Origin: Haplomitrium mnioides
Taxonomy: Eukaryota; Marchantiophyta; Haplomitriopsida; Calobryales
Length of the DNA: 24,301 nt
Assembly: GCA_049999725.1 (NCBI GenBank)
Contig: JBNGIS010023639.1
Location: forward strand, 1 to 24,301
Reading direction: 5' to 3'
Both the position numbers and the translations under genes were made by a program. Each line of letters opens with the position of its first letter. The first letter of the stretch is position 1. Of the stretch, positions 9,786-20,080 are shown one piece after another. The notes below the pieces were generated by a model, which ran no database searches, was not told the DNA's origin, and was given only the letters and a program-made list of their open reading frames with translations.

Positions 9786-10015
9786 TTTAAGATAATGAAA
9801 TTGATTCTCTTTCGGTCATGGTTGTTAAAACGACAAAATGAAGCTAAAAAACTCACGTAGTTTTTGCTTTTCAAAAAAACCTCATTTTCTTTGTTTTTTG
9901 AGGTCAAAAACTACGTTTCTTCCTTAAAATAAAAAGTTCATTTTTTGAGTAGCATGTTCTTGGTTCAAAGTAGTGGCTGTTCTTTTATAGAATCCAAAGA
10001 AAATCTCTCTCATTA
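9786..10015. repeat. Junction of copies B and C with a small hairpin
   Basis: The tail-to-tail junction of the two transposase relics. It contains an exact 12-bp inverted repeat, ACGTAGTTTTTG at 9,855-9,866 and CAAAAACTACGT at 9,905-9,916, with a second pair inside, ACCTCA at 9,879 and TGAGGT at 9,899. No coding similarity to the other copies is seen between 9,786 and 9,915. The next 100 bp are AT-rich and may continue the copy C transposase. Confidence 0.5.
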
Positions 10016-11635
10016 TGAATTAATCTCTTCACATATTCACAAGTAGTAAATCTTTTGCATTTAGGAATTTCGACATTTGGAAAATGCGTTCTCCAATACT
10101 TTGTAAAACTAGGAAACTTAAAATGCAATTGAGATCCTTCTCTTTCAAATAAGTTGCATAGTAGTCATAAACTTCCCATTCAGTAAAATTATCTGGAAAA
10201 TTATATATTTCATGAGTTGGCATTCTCTCATAGTGTCTTTAAAAAAGATCATCCATCAACTCACATACAAATACCCCTTTGGCAGATAAACCTCTCTTTC
10301 CAAAAGTACCTTTAAGATATGCATTTCAAAGTTCTTGTATCCTTTGAATTCTATCATTCCCTATGGGAAATGTTAATTTGAATGCACTTTTATATACAAT
10401 GGTACCACCAAGAAAAGTAAATTGATTGCCTAGGTTTGAATCTTTTCTTAATGTTCTATATTGTAATACAATGACAAACAATTATTTCGGTAACATGAAA
10501 TTCTCCTCAATGTCAAAATTGATACCAAATCGAGTTTCTTTTTTATAAAGCTCTTGTTGTGATGGACTTTTCACAATGAACTATGATGTGAAGGATTTAC
10601 TTGTTTGGGTTTTTGGCTTAGAAAAAGAACTCTTATGTTTGGCTAGCCGGTTCAATCCATATGCAAATCTAGCTATTGGAGACAAAGCATTATCTTTAAT
10701 ATCTTCTACATCATCTGAAGTATATTTTTGGTTTGGGAGTATGCTTTTTAAATATGAGCAAGTTTGAGTTTTAAGAGATCTCGACCAAGCCAAAACAAAA
10801 TTATCAACAAAATCTTAGCTATAAGCCAATGTTTTTTTCTAGAATAATTGGAGCCCTTGGCAATAATTCTAGAGAAATACTTTGTGAATATGATTCATTG
10901 CCTAAACTTTCATATGAGGATTCCAATAGTCATTTTCCTTTTCTAGATGCCACTCTAGTGGCGGTTTCATGTCCAACTTGAGTATAAGTAATTGTTTGAT
11001 TGATTGCTGCCAAAGTTGATAGCACATGACAATCAAAAGTAATACAGTATTGCAATTCTGTTTTTGTAGTCAAATCAACAAATATATTTTGATCTTGGGC
11101 TTTGTTGTTATCATCAATTTTTGGCAAAGACACAACAACAACATTCTCAAGATGGTGACGTAAATACTATTGAGTAGTCTTCAAGATGTCACTCTTGTGC
11201 TTCAATTCTAGTGTTGCAGCTTATTTCCAAAGAAATGAAGTTTGATTGGTGTATCGAAGCCCATGCACGCCAAGATTCTAGTGTTTTGAAAACCTCTTAA
11301 AGAAGCAAACTTTGATTGCTTGACTTTTATGTTGGGTTCTATGGACATGTTAAATTGATGTTTGGGTCCTTTGCAGGTATAAGGTTCACATCTTGATTCT
11401 ATGAGCGTATAAGATTTACTCCCACAAGAGTCAATCGTTGACATATCTTGTTGTACGATTGGCATGTTTTTACTCAAAATACTAGCCATCATACTTGATG
11501 CTCTTGGCTCACCAATGCCTTTGTTTTCATAATGGTGATTTAAAAAATGATCACATTATTATCCAATAGTGAAACATTTCTAAAAGTAAGAATCTTGAAA
11601 TTCCAATCACTTTTGTCTCTTGACACTCAAGCCAT
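10016..11635 (-). pseudogene. Transposase-like protein (DUF7869/KDZ-like), copy C
   Basis: Minus strand, start ATG 11,635 followed at once by a stop (M-A-stop), so it is dead at the N-terminus. Later blocks match copy A: S-S-M-M-A-S-I-L-S-K-N, D-N-A-L-S-P-I-A-R-F-A-Y-G-L-N (near 10,685-10,640) and S-A-F-K-L-T-F-P-I-G-N-D-R-I-Q-R-I-Q (about 10,390). It then extends beyond copy A with Y-N-F-P-D-N-F-T-E-W-E-V-Y-D-Y-Y-A-T-Y and, after a frameshift, FPSFTKYWRTHFPNVEIPKC and R-F-T-T-C-E-Y (about 10,130-10,040). The YWR-x2-FP-x-V-x-IPK-x2-RF-x2-C pattern is typical of DUF7869/KDZ-like transposases (family knowledge, recalled, not searched). The catalytic part that should follow is absent here but resembles the fragment at 21,823. 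Confidence 0.58.
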
Positions 11636-12062
11636 TTAAAATATACAAAAAGTAGAAAACTCAATATATTCAATAAATAGATCCAAAAACAATTTTGTTT
11701 TGAAAAAAAACTCCACAAAACGACAAAATAATGAGTTTGTGTTAGAGAAAAAGAAAAACAAATGGAAAGATGCATATGATCACTACTTTATATACTTATT
11801 AGTTTTTATTTTACTATAAAATTGATATGGTAAAGCTTCATGAATGATTTTTGGTGGGAAAATCACTTTTAAAATTTTGAGTATAAAAGAAACTAAGATA
11901 GAAAGTTTCTTTCTATTGTCACGAACACACTTGTATTTTTTTTCCTTGACGAGCATTTTTATATTTACTTGTTATGTGGCTTTATTTTTCATGCCAATTT
12001 CATGTTAGCACTTGTTCTACCTTTTTGACTTCTAATTTCCTTGATTTTAAATGCTAGAGAAA
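11636..12062. promoter_or_regulatory. Bidirectional promoter region, copy C
   Basis: This lies between the two divergent starts. The minus strand has TATATAAAG at 11,794-11,786, about 150 bp before the transposase ATG. The plus strand has TATAAAAGA at 11,882-11,890, about 175 bp before the methyltransferase ATG at 12,063. The two boxes point away from each other about 90 bp apart, as in copy A, and keep their spacing to each gene. Confidence 0.6.
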
Positions 12063-12359
12063 ATGGCTGTAGAAGGAGCGATGATCAAAATGGCTCAACC
12101 AAAACCATATCGGTATGGCAATATTTTAATGCTCTTAGAGCTAGTTGGATTAGTCAAAGATTGGCTATAGGGATACTTGTACAGCTTACAACGGTGCAAG
12201 AAGAACACATAGCCCATATTGGACTCTTTGTGTCATCTCAAGGAGATTGGCTTGCAAAATGCCTCCTACAATTACTTTGTTGTCAAAGAAATTAGGGGTA
12301 ATGGTGCCTTCAACTTGGATTGGGCAAGCCCATGTTCCTTTAAATTTTATTTTATGCTA

Positions 12360-12660
12360 ACAAGTCTATGCATGTATAGACTTGGGAGTTTGAGCGTACA
12401 AAAAATAAGCAAGTCAATGTGAGCATGGATTTAGAGGTCCATATGGGAATGGACTCTCGAGTCCAAGATCGCTTAAACTTCTGAGTCTTTGCACGCAAAG
12501 ACTCTTAAGTCCATGCACCCAAGGACTCTTGAGTCCTTGTGTGCATGGATACATGAGTCCCTACATATATGGACTCACAAGTTTATGTGGGTTTGAACTC
12601 ACGAGTCTATGCGCACAAGGATTATGAGCCATCGCTCACATAGACTTGTGAGTCACTTTT
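12360..12660. repeat. Palindromic 24-bp minisatellite, copy C intron 1
   Basis: About twelve degenerate units, for example AGTCTTTGCACGCAAAGACT near 12,483, a full palindrome with a changed outer sequence, and AGTCCATGCACCCAAGGACT next to it. The unit at 12,483 has compensating changes on both arms, which suggests that symmetry itself has been kept or copied. It lies in intron 1, as in copy A. Confidence 0.85.
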
Positions 12661-13925
12661 GCTCTTTTTCTCTATTACTGCAATTTTTTGCCGATTTTGT
12701 AAATCAGTACCCCAATGCAAAGTATGTCGAGAGAGATTTCATCAAGTTGGCGTTCTCTCTCAAAATTTTTAAAGTCAAATAAGGTGTATCTATTGCCCAA
12801 TGCATTCCGCAGCCAAAAGTGGTTATAATTGCTTGTGAAAGGATTGGTGGACCTTCAACTTCAGAAAAGAGGAAAGCACCAAAGTCGACAGAAGGTTCAA
12901 CCAAGAGTAAACCTACTTTGCCAAAGGAAAAACCAACTTTAGCTAGACCTCTTTGTATGAGGCCACCTCCTTCATCTCCATCTCCTCCAAGTGCTCTTTA
13001 ATTTCCTCTTCTTTGACTTCCAGTAGCTTAAAAAAGGAGCCGTAGCCTCAACCCTAGCCACAAGCATCAACGTCAAGAACAAAGAGGGCTGGGAACAAAG
13101 GAATAAGGATGTTTCAAGAAAGAGAGCAGGTTGATCATTGGACAATTTTTGAGAAAGACAAGAACAAGGTTGAGAAGTTTGCAATCTACCGCTACCAGTT
13201 TTGAGAAAAGATAATTGCAATTTGTCTTGAGAGTTTAAGCTTGCTAAAGCTTGAGATGGAGAACTATAGGCCTTTCTAGATAGGACATTTGAATGAAGAT
13301 TTTGTAGAGTTGCTTATATAGTGTACGCCTACGAACAAATATATGCATTCATTTTTTATAGTAGTAGTGGATCCAAAGTGTGGTCTTAAGGATAAGTCAA
13401 AGTTTAATATCAAGAACTCGTACAAGTACAAGTACACTTTGGGTCCAAGTACAGATTAAAGAATCCAATGCTCTTGCTCTACAATTGCTATGTTTAGGTC
13501 AAAATGACACCAATAAAAGCTTGTAGTTTTGTTATTGATGACAGCTATGAGCAAAGTTATTAGCTAAACATGACCTCAATCCAAAAGGTTGAGTACTAAC
13601 ACCAACATTTTGTGGAGAGTGGAATGATTTCATCCGAGAAGTTAAAAAAATAACTAGTTTTGGAGATTTTAGAGATTACCAAAGTTGACTCTTGAGAAGA
13701 CAACAACTTCTCAAGACAATTGGTTTTAGTTAGCCTTTCATAGTGGTGAACTTTGGTAGCTGCAATGGGCAATTTTTGGAATGTGATAGTAGAACTTGGT
13801 AGAAGGCTAGAAGCCAAAGGCCAAAGGTTCATTGAGAATGGAAGACATGAAGTGAACGCCTTGGAGATCCCTTCAAGGTCATACTAGTGAGATTAAAATT
13901 TCTGTTTTGAAGAGGGTTGAGGTTG

Positions 13926-14480
13926 GAGAGTGTAACACTACACACATACATCACACACCAAAATTAGCACAAGCACAACACATACAAGAGTAGCGCATAA
14001 AGAACTTCAAGAGCCTACAAGGTAAGAGATGCCCAACAAGACCCTCTCTCTTCTTTATATACTAAGTGAAAAGCACTTTGCTTACATAGGTGGCGAAAAC
14101 TCATTGGTTCCTTTTCTATCCTCCTCTAATTGGACCACCCTTTTTCCTTTCTCATTGATTGGACCACCTTTTACTTTTATTCTCCTTCTGCCACACGCTC
14201 TTATCTTTAGAACCTTCCATTTCTCTTTAATTCTTTTTTTTCCACGTGTTCTTATCTTAGAATCTTCTATTTTTTTAATCCTCCGCTTGCTACGTGTACT
14301 TATCCTCTTCTAAAGTAGCCTTTCTTTCACTTTAATTCATTGACTTTCTCTCCTCTTGCCACGTATCACTCTCTCTATAATAGCACGCTTTTTGATACTC
14401 TAACTTAGTAATAGCTTTCTAGATATAGTTGTCACTATTTTTAGTTGTTTCTTACTAAAGTTAGTGACCATTACAGAGAG
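13926..14480 (-). mobile_element. Solo LTR with 5-bp target duplication
   Basis: A 545-bp insertion (13,931-14,475) in copy C relative to copies A and B. It is flanked by GAGAG at 13,926-13,930 and 14,476-14,480. Its ends are TGTAA and TTACA, the TG...CA termini of an LTR. On the minus strand TATATAAAG (14,061-14,053) lies about 120 bp from the end, and before it come tandem motifs: ACGTG-containing units near 14,191, 14,242, 14,290 and 14,359, and ATTGGACCACC at 14,129 and 14,158. This fits a U3 enhancer region. No internal coding region is present, so it is a solo LTR formed by LTR-LTR recombination. Confidence 0.88.
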
Positions 14481-14744
14481 CTATTAATCGAAGAATGTCT
14501 CTTGAATTGAAGAGATACAAAGTTTTGGTAGTAATATTCAAGTCTTTTTGTTTGGAGGTTTGTTGCTAAACTTGAGAAGAAGCAAGAATGGAATACCCCT
14601 TCCACATAGAGGAGTCAAGGATGTCTTCTTTCAATTTGAGCTTTGAGAAACTTTTAGTGAGCTTTTTATTCCATTTCAAACTTTTTCTTTTCTTGTTCTT
14701 ATTAATTATAATTTTTTTATTTTATCTTTACAATTGTTTTTGCT

Positions 14745-14995
14745 TTGGACTCTCAGAAGTCCATGTGCGTATGGACTTCCAGGTCCATGTAGGCATGGAC
14801 TCCCATGTCCATGCTCACTTGGACTTGTGAGAGTTTATACGCATATGGACTGATAGTCCATGCGTGCATGTACTACCGTGTATAAGCGCCAAGGAATTTC
14901 CGAGTTCATACGTGCATGGACTTGGTAGTGCATGAGTGCATGGACTTGGTAGTCCCTATACACACAAACTCTCTAGTCTTTGCACACATGTGCTA
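14745..14995. repeat. Palindromic 24-bp minisatellite, copy C intron 2
   Basis: About ten units of the AGTCCATG family, e.g. GTCCATGTGCGTATGGACTT and GTCCATGTAGGCATGGACTC side by side at 14,759 and 14,783 (24-bp step). It lies in the intron before the methyltransferase exon at about 15,095. Confidence 0.85.
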
Positions 14996-15609
14996 CTAGA
15001 CCCAAACACATAAGAACTCTCTAAATTTTTTTGCTTTCTTTCTATTCAAAGGTTCTTTTTTGGTATTGATTCCAACTTGTTTTTTTTTTGGTTAGGGCAA
15101 CAAAATGTTTAAATGTCAACCAACAAAAAATTTGAGAGTAGCTGCCAAAGGCAAGAAGAAGACTGGCATTGTTGAAGAAGCTATCAATAACCAAGACCAA
15201 GCTCCAACATTGGTCTCCTATCCTCTAACTTTCTTGCTCCACTCCTAGTAGACAAGGGAGTGGAAAGTCAAGCAACAAGCTGAAACTACTAGCCCTAGTT
15301 CTATGGGTATCGTGGATGCAAGTGAAGTAGATATACAATCTTATATTAATGGACTCAACTTGGTGTTTTATTAAATCCATAGAGAGTAAATGCACGAGAA
15401 CCTAAGAGGTTTGTGAAACCTCAAAATTTTACTTTAGCCATTGTTGGCATTCCTTACAAATACAAACTTAACGAATAAAAACATGACAACTTGGAACCTT
15501 TTTTAAAATATAACATTTATGATATGGTGTTATCTTTTGTATTTGTAACTACTTTGGAGTTCTAGTCTTTTGTGGTCATTCATTCTTCTCAATAGTTTGA
15601 TATTGCCAA

Positions 15610-15839
15610 TGTTAAAACATTGCAATTGAATTCACACTAGACACAAGTGGAAGATTTGTAGGAATGCTTTCTTCACTCATAAGACACAACAATGTTGTAA
15701 TTTAGAAGGGAGAGGAGTGCAAATGTGTGCCTTTAGATCTGCCCCCATATACCCTACAATAGGAAACTAACCCTAGCCCTAATTGAGACTAAGAGGACTG
15801 CAAGATCAGCTTGGCAGCCTATTTGAGCTCATAATCTCA
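15610..15839 (-). repeat. 3' LTR of the copia element
   Basis: The minus strand begins TGAGATTATGAGCTC directly after a polypurine tract (AAGGGAGAG, 15,851-15,843) and ends CAATGTTTTAACA at 15,610, giving TG...CA termini and a length of 230 bp. The left border coincides with the place where copy C stops matching copy B. No second copy of this LTR was recognised to the right, so the partner LTR is missing or too changed to see. Confidence 0.65.
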
Positions 15840-18800
15840 ATACTCTCCCTTGAGCTCAATGCATCTACACCAAGTTGCTTTCTAAATTTCTGTGACTTTT
15901 CTCCTCCCAATGCTTTCGTGAAGATATTAGCCAACTAACCCTCTATGCTGATATATTGCAGGTCAACTAGCTTGGCTAATACTTTCTCTTTTGCAAAATG
16001 ATAGCACACTTCAATGTGCTTTGAATGTGCATGAAATATGGATTGTTGGCCAACTGAATACTGTTGATATTATCATAGTGAACCCTCACTGGTTTCTTTA
16101 TACTGATATCCAAATCCTGCAAAATTTTCAGCAACAATACTACCTCACATATAGCCATTGCTGCACCACTGTACTCAACCTTCCTGCTCGAGAGTGCAAC
16201 TATAGGTTGCTTCTTGTTGCTCCAAGCTATTGCAGCACTACCAAATGAAAAGACAAATCCACTTGTAGATCTTTGGTCATTTGTACTTCCTACCCAATCT
16301 GCATCTGTAAAGCCAAAAAGTTGAGAACTATTGCTACTGTGATAAAACAATCCATACTGTAATGTAGATTTCACATACCGAAGAATTCAATGCACTGCAT
16401 CATGATGTGGCTTCCTTGGAACTTGCATAAGCTGACTTACCAAACCTACAATATAGCTCAAGTCTAGTTTGGTGATGGTGATGTAGATAAGGCTTCCTAC
16501 TATATGTCTTAACCCTGTTGGATCTTCAATTAATTGCCCTTCATAACTGATCAACTTGGTATTTTGATCTAAGGGAGTTGCAATCAGATTTTTATCCCAT
16601 ACTTTGACAACATGTCTATTGTATCATCCAATGACCCTGCTCTGTTTTTATCACCTCAATGCTAAGAAAGTGTCTTAGATCCCCAAGATCCTTCATGTCA
16701 AGTTTCTGCTCTTAGACTACCAAGCATTCTACCTCAATAATGTCTTGCACACTCCCTCTAGCCATAATGAGATCCTCCACATATATGAGTGTGAGCATGA
16801 TACCTTTCTTTTCTTTTTTGACATACAATGAGTTATCTAAATCTGACACTTTGAATCCCACTAAAACAAGATATTTGCATATCTTGTTGGACCATGCTCG
16901 AGGTGCTTGCTTCAACCTATATAAGGCCTTCTTCAGCTTACATACTTGATTTGAGTGCTCCAAGTCAATGAACGTAGGTGGCTGCACTATATACACTTGT
17001 TCTTCTAGTTCTCCATGCAAAAATGCAATCTTCACATCCATTTGTTGTAAGGTCTACTGTTTTGCTAGAGCCAATGCAATGATTGCTCGAAACAGTTGTC
17101 ATCTTGCCACAAGGCTGAATGTCTCCTCATAGTCTATCCCATGGGTTTGAGTACACCTTTTGCCCACTAACCTTGCTTTGAATCTGCTTATGTTGCCATC
17201 TTCATTCCTCTTCGGTTTGTAGACCTACTTACATCTGATGGTTGTCTTTCCTTGAGGTAAGGTAGCTAGCTTCCATGTTTGATTATTATAAAGAGCATAT
17301 ATCTCTTCTATCATTGCAGATTCCTATCTTGTGTCAACTTCAACATCATCAAACACGACATGTTCTTTCTTTGTAATAACCTGCATCATGTATGCATGAT
17401 GGAATGCAAGGACTCCATTGTGCATCAATCTATCAACATGGTATTTCACCCTTTCACTTTTGCGCACAACTTTACCTTGCATCTACTTATCCAATTGCAT
17501 TTTTCATGATGTTGTATCTGAGAGTAATCTCAGCTCTTCATCCGTACCCTCATACTCATTGCCACCTCCTTCATCTATTGACATTGTAGTTGTCATCTTT
17601 GCAATACTTCAAGGTTGCAAACTAATTGGAGTATGTTGTTCCAAATTCCTAGGCAGTCTTTCTTGTCATGTATTATTGTTGTTGCTGCTTTCACCTGGTG
17701 AACCACTTAGATCCTGAATTTGCTTACTCTATTTTGACACAACATGCTTTACTTTTGTATCAACTTCATCATCAACAGTTTTCTGACCATACTAGGCACT
17801 TAGTGCATCAAAAACAACATCTCTACTCTCCCTCAATATATAAGTAGTAGGATAGAAATACCTCTAGCCTTTCTGCTCATTTGAGTATCCAATGATTACA
17901 CATTTCTCTGCTTTTGGATTCAATTTGATGCATGTCTTTGCTAGCACATATACATGTGCAATGTAGCCAAACACTTTCAAATGTGAAATGTATGGATGCC
18001 TTCCTATGGACTTTTCTTTTTGTATCATTTTGTAAACTACTGTTGTAGAAGCGCAATTCATAATGTAAACTACAATTGACACCAACTTTGCCCAATAATG
18101 ATGAGGCATATTGTTCTCATTCATTAAAGCATGGCCAACTCTTCTATGTGTTAGTTTTTTCTTTTAGAAACCCCATTTTGTTTGGGGGGAATATCTATAG
18201 GTTTGCTGGCTTCTAGTTCCTTCTATATGTAGATAAGTACATGACTATGTGGAGAAATATTCTCCTCCTCCATCAAGTTGCAAACAATTGATTTTCTACC
18301 CTTTCTTCTTTTCTACCATGACTCTAAAGTTCTTGAAATGATCAAACACTTCACTTTTTTGCTTCATAAAATATATCTAGACCTTCAATGAATAGTCATC
18401 AATGAATGTGAAATAATATGTACACCTTCCAATGGACATTGTTTGTGTTGGGCCCCATACATTTGAATGTATCACTTCAAGTGGCTTGTATGGCATATAT
18501 GCATCATGGTGGAATGATGCCTTGCTTGCTTACCAAATTGGCAAGCTTCATATATTTTGTGTATCCCTTCCACTTTGAACTTAGGCAACCCACTTACTAC
18601 CCTTGAACTTTGCATGCTTCTCAACCGCTATATATTAACATGACCAATGCACTTGTGCCATATCTCTACATCTGACACAACTCATATACCATGTACAGAC
18701 ATAACTTATGTCACTTCAGGCATGCTCGCATCTAGTGTGAACATCCTGCCGCTTCTACTTTCTTTCGTAATAAGATCACATTTATTTCCCCAATCTTCAA

Positions 18801-20080
18801 TAAACACACCATAGGGATTAAACCTGACTTGCATATTCTGCTCTACACACTGTCCGATTGAAATCTGGTCTTTCTAAATCCTTGGGACATGCATTATATC
18901 AAATAGGCACTTTGTTTTGCCATTCTCCAATACTATAGGTATATTTCCAATCTACAAGATAGGATGCATAGTTGAGTCACATGTCTCAAAGTATGTAGGT
19001 GCACTCAGGTTTTTGGTTTTATTAAACCACTCTCTCTGACCTGTCATGTGGTTTGAGCTTGCAGAATCAACAAACCACTTGTCTTCATTGCCATCTTATT
19101 TTCCATGTGCAACAAAGAAGTACTCATGTTGCATGACAAACAACATCTCATTGTTTGTCTTGTTGGAACATACATAGTTACCCTGCACTCTATTGTTTCT
19201 TATGTCATTCTTTTTTCATAATAGTCTCTTGCCATATGATCTAGTTTTCCATAATAAAAGCAATATATCCTTGAATTCTACTGTTGGCTTCCACATCCTT
19301 GGTTACTCCCCCTGCCTGTGAACTAACCTCTACCACCATATTGATTTGACTATTGTTGTTGGTTTTGTGCACTATCACTTGAGTAACCTTTTCCAAAGTT
19401 ACCCCTTCCATAACTCCTGTCTCTACCTCTGCCCCTATTAGAGTAGAAGGTTGGCTCTTGATTTCCCTAACTACTTAAGACTCCTCCTCCAATGTCAAGC
19501 TCCTCTGCAACTAACACCGCAATGAAATGTGAAAAAGGATGTGGTTCATTTCCTCATTCTCATCGATGTTTTGAACTACTTGTACTCTTTACCCAACCCA
19601 TTCAGGAAAATTGCCACCATGGCACTCTCCTTCACATCCTCTCCTAAGACATTTATATTTTAGTTTCTCCTTTTGCATATTGAATAATTTCATCTGCAAT
19701 GTCAACTTCCTTGCAGCTGACATGAATACTTATCTCGCTTTCATGATATCCCAAGCTTTCTTGGATGTCTTAGCTGCTCATACATAGCTCATCATTTTGT
19801 TATCGACATTGATGGTGAGCCAATACAATAGCTTATGAACTTTCTCAATGTAGGTCTTGAAGGCTTCTTCACCATATGGGGTTGGTTCTAATATAGGCTC
19901 TACTTCATCACTTGTGATGAAGTACCAAAATCCTCTACCTTTAATGAAATTGGTCATTCTCACAGACCAAACAATGTAGTTGTTCTTAGTGAGTTTCTCA
20001 CTAACAACTTGAGAAAGCCTATCTGCATTTAAATTTTGTGAATGAAGTGTGTTTGCAAACTCAATAAGGATTGTGCTTCT
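15840..20080 (-). pseudogene. Ty1/copia gag-pol relic
   Basis: Minus strand, full domain order of a copia polyprotein with many stops and frameshifts. Gag: N-L-N-A-D-R-L-S-Q to N-F-I-K-G-R-G-F-W-Y-F (about 20,040-19,780). Zinc knuckle near 19,240 is degenerate (C-F-Y-Y-G-K-x2-H, two Cys replaced). Protease: W-F-V-D-S-A-S-S-N-H-M (Asp at 19,068-19,066; the usual D-S-G-A is D-S-A-S). Integrase: H-S-N-V-W-G-P (Asn at 18,473-18,471 where Asp is usual), F-I-D-D-Y-S and P-P-K-Q-N-G-V. Reverse transcriptase: M-D-V-K-I-A-F-L-H-G (near 17,040) and Y-V-E-D (16,783-16,772; usually Y-V-D-D). RNase H: F-T-D-A-D-W-V-G-S and S-S-R-K-V-E-Y (usually T-E-A-E-Y) and H-Y-D-N, ending near 15,975. Enzyme active sites are hit in at least four places, so it is long dead. 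Confidence 0.92.
15843..15851 (-). other. Polypurine tract of the copia element
   Basis: AAGGGAGAG on the minus strand, four bases before the TG that begins the 3' LTR. This is the position and composition expected of the plus-strand primer. Confidence 0.6.

Larger units (their letters stand above)
10016..15609 (+). mobile_element. Two-gene methyltransferase transposon, copy C
   Basis: Third copy, same orientation as A and more diverged. It reaches further into the transposase than A. It keeps the promoter with both TATA boxes, both intronic palindromic arrays and the methyltransferase up to just past motif IV. Two retroelements lie in it: a solo LTR in exon 2 (13,931-14,475) and a copia element whose LTR starts at 15,610. 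I did not find the missing 3' part on the far side of the copia element. Confidence 0.65.
12063..15609 (+). pseudogene. ParB-like/DNA amino-methyltransferase, copy C
   Basis: Start ATG 12,063 (M-A-V-E-G-A-M-I-K-M-A-Q-P-K-P-Y). After the array-bearing intron 1, exon 2 begins near 12,682 with F-F-A-D-F-V-N-Q-Y-P-N-A-K-Y-V-E-R-D-F-I-K, then a Lys/Pro/Ser-rich region (about 12,840-13,010). The first ParB-like part, G-H-L-N-E-D-F-V-E-L-L and F-F-I-V-V-V-D-P-K-C-G, is well kept (about 13,285-13,390), but the G-N-H box itself is missing near 13,450. A solo LTR splits the exon at 13,931. The methyltransferase exon starts near 15,095; W-K-V-K is at about 15,260 and I-V-G-I-P-Y (I-P-Y at 15,449-15,457) marks motif IV, with Asp changed to Gly. 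L-E-F-x-S-F-V-V-I-H-S-S follows before the copia LTR ends the copy. Confidence 0.6.

Noticed and set aside
14029-14313. 94-codon plus-strand open frame
   Set aside because: It lies wholly inside the solo LTR, is Leu/Phe/Ser-rich low-complexity and has no counterpart elsewhere.
15991-16248. Plus-strand open frames across 15,991-17,717
   Set aside because: They are antisense to copia RNase H, reverse transcriptase and the linker to integrase, whose minus-strand motifs are clear.
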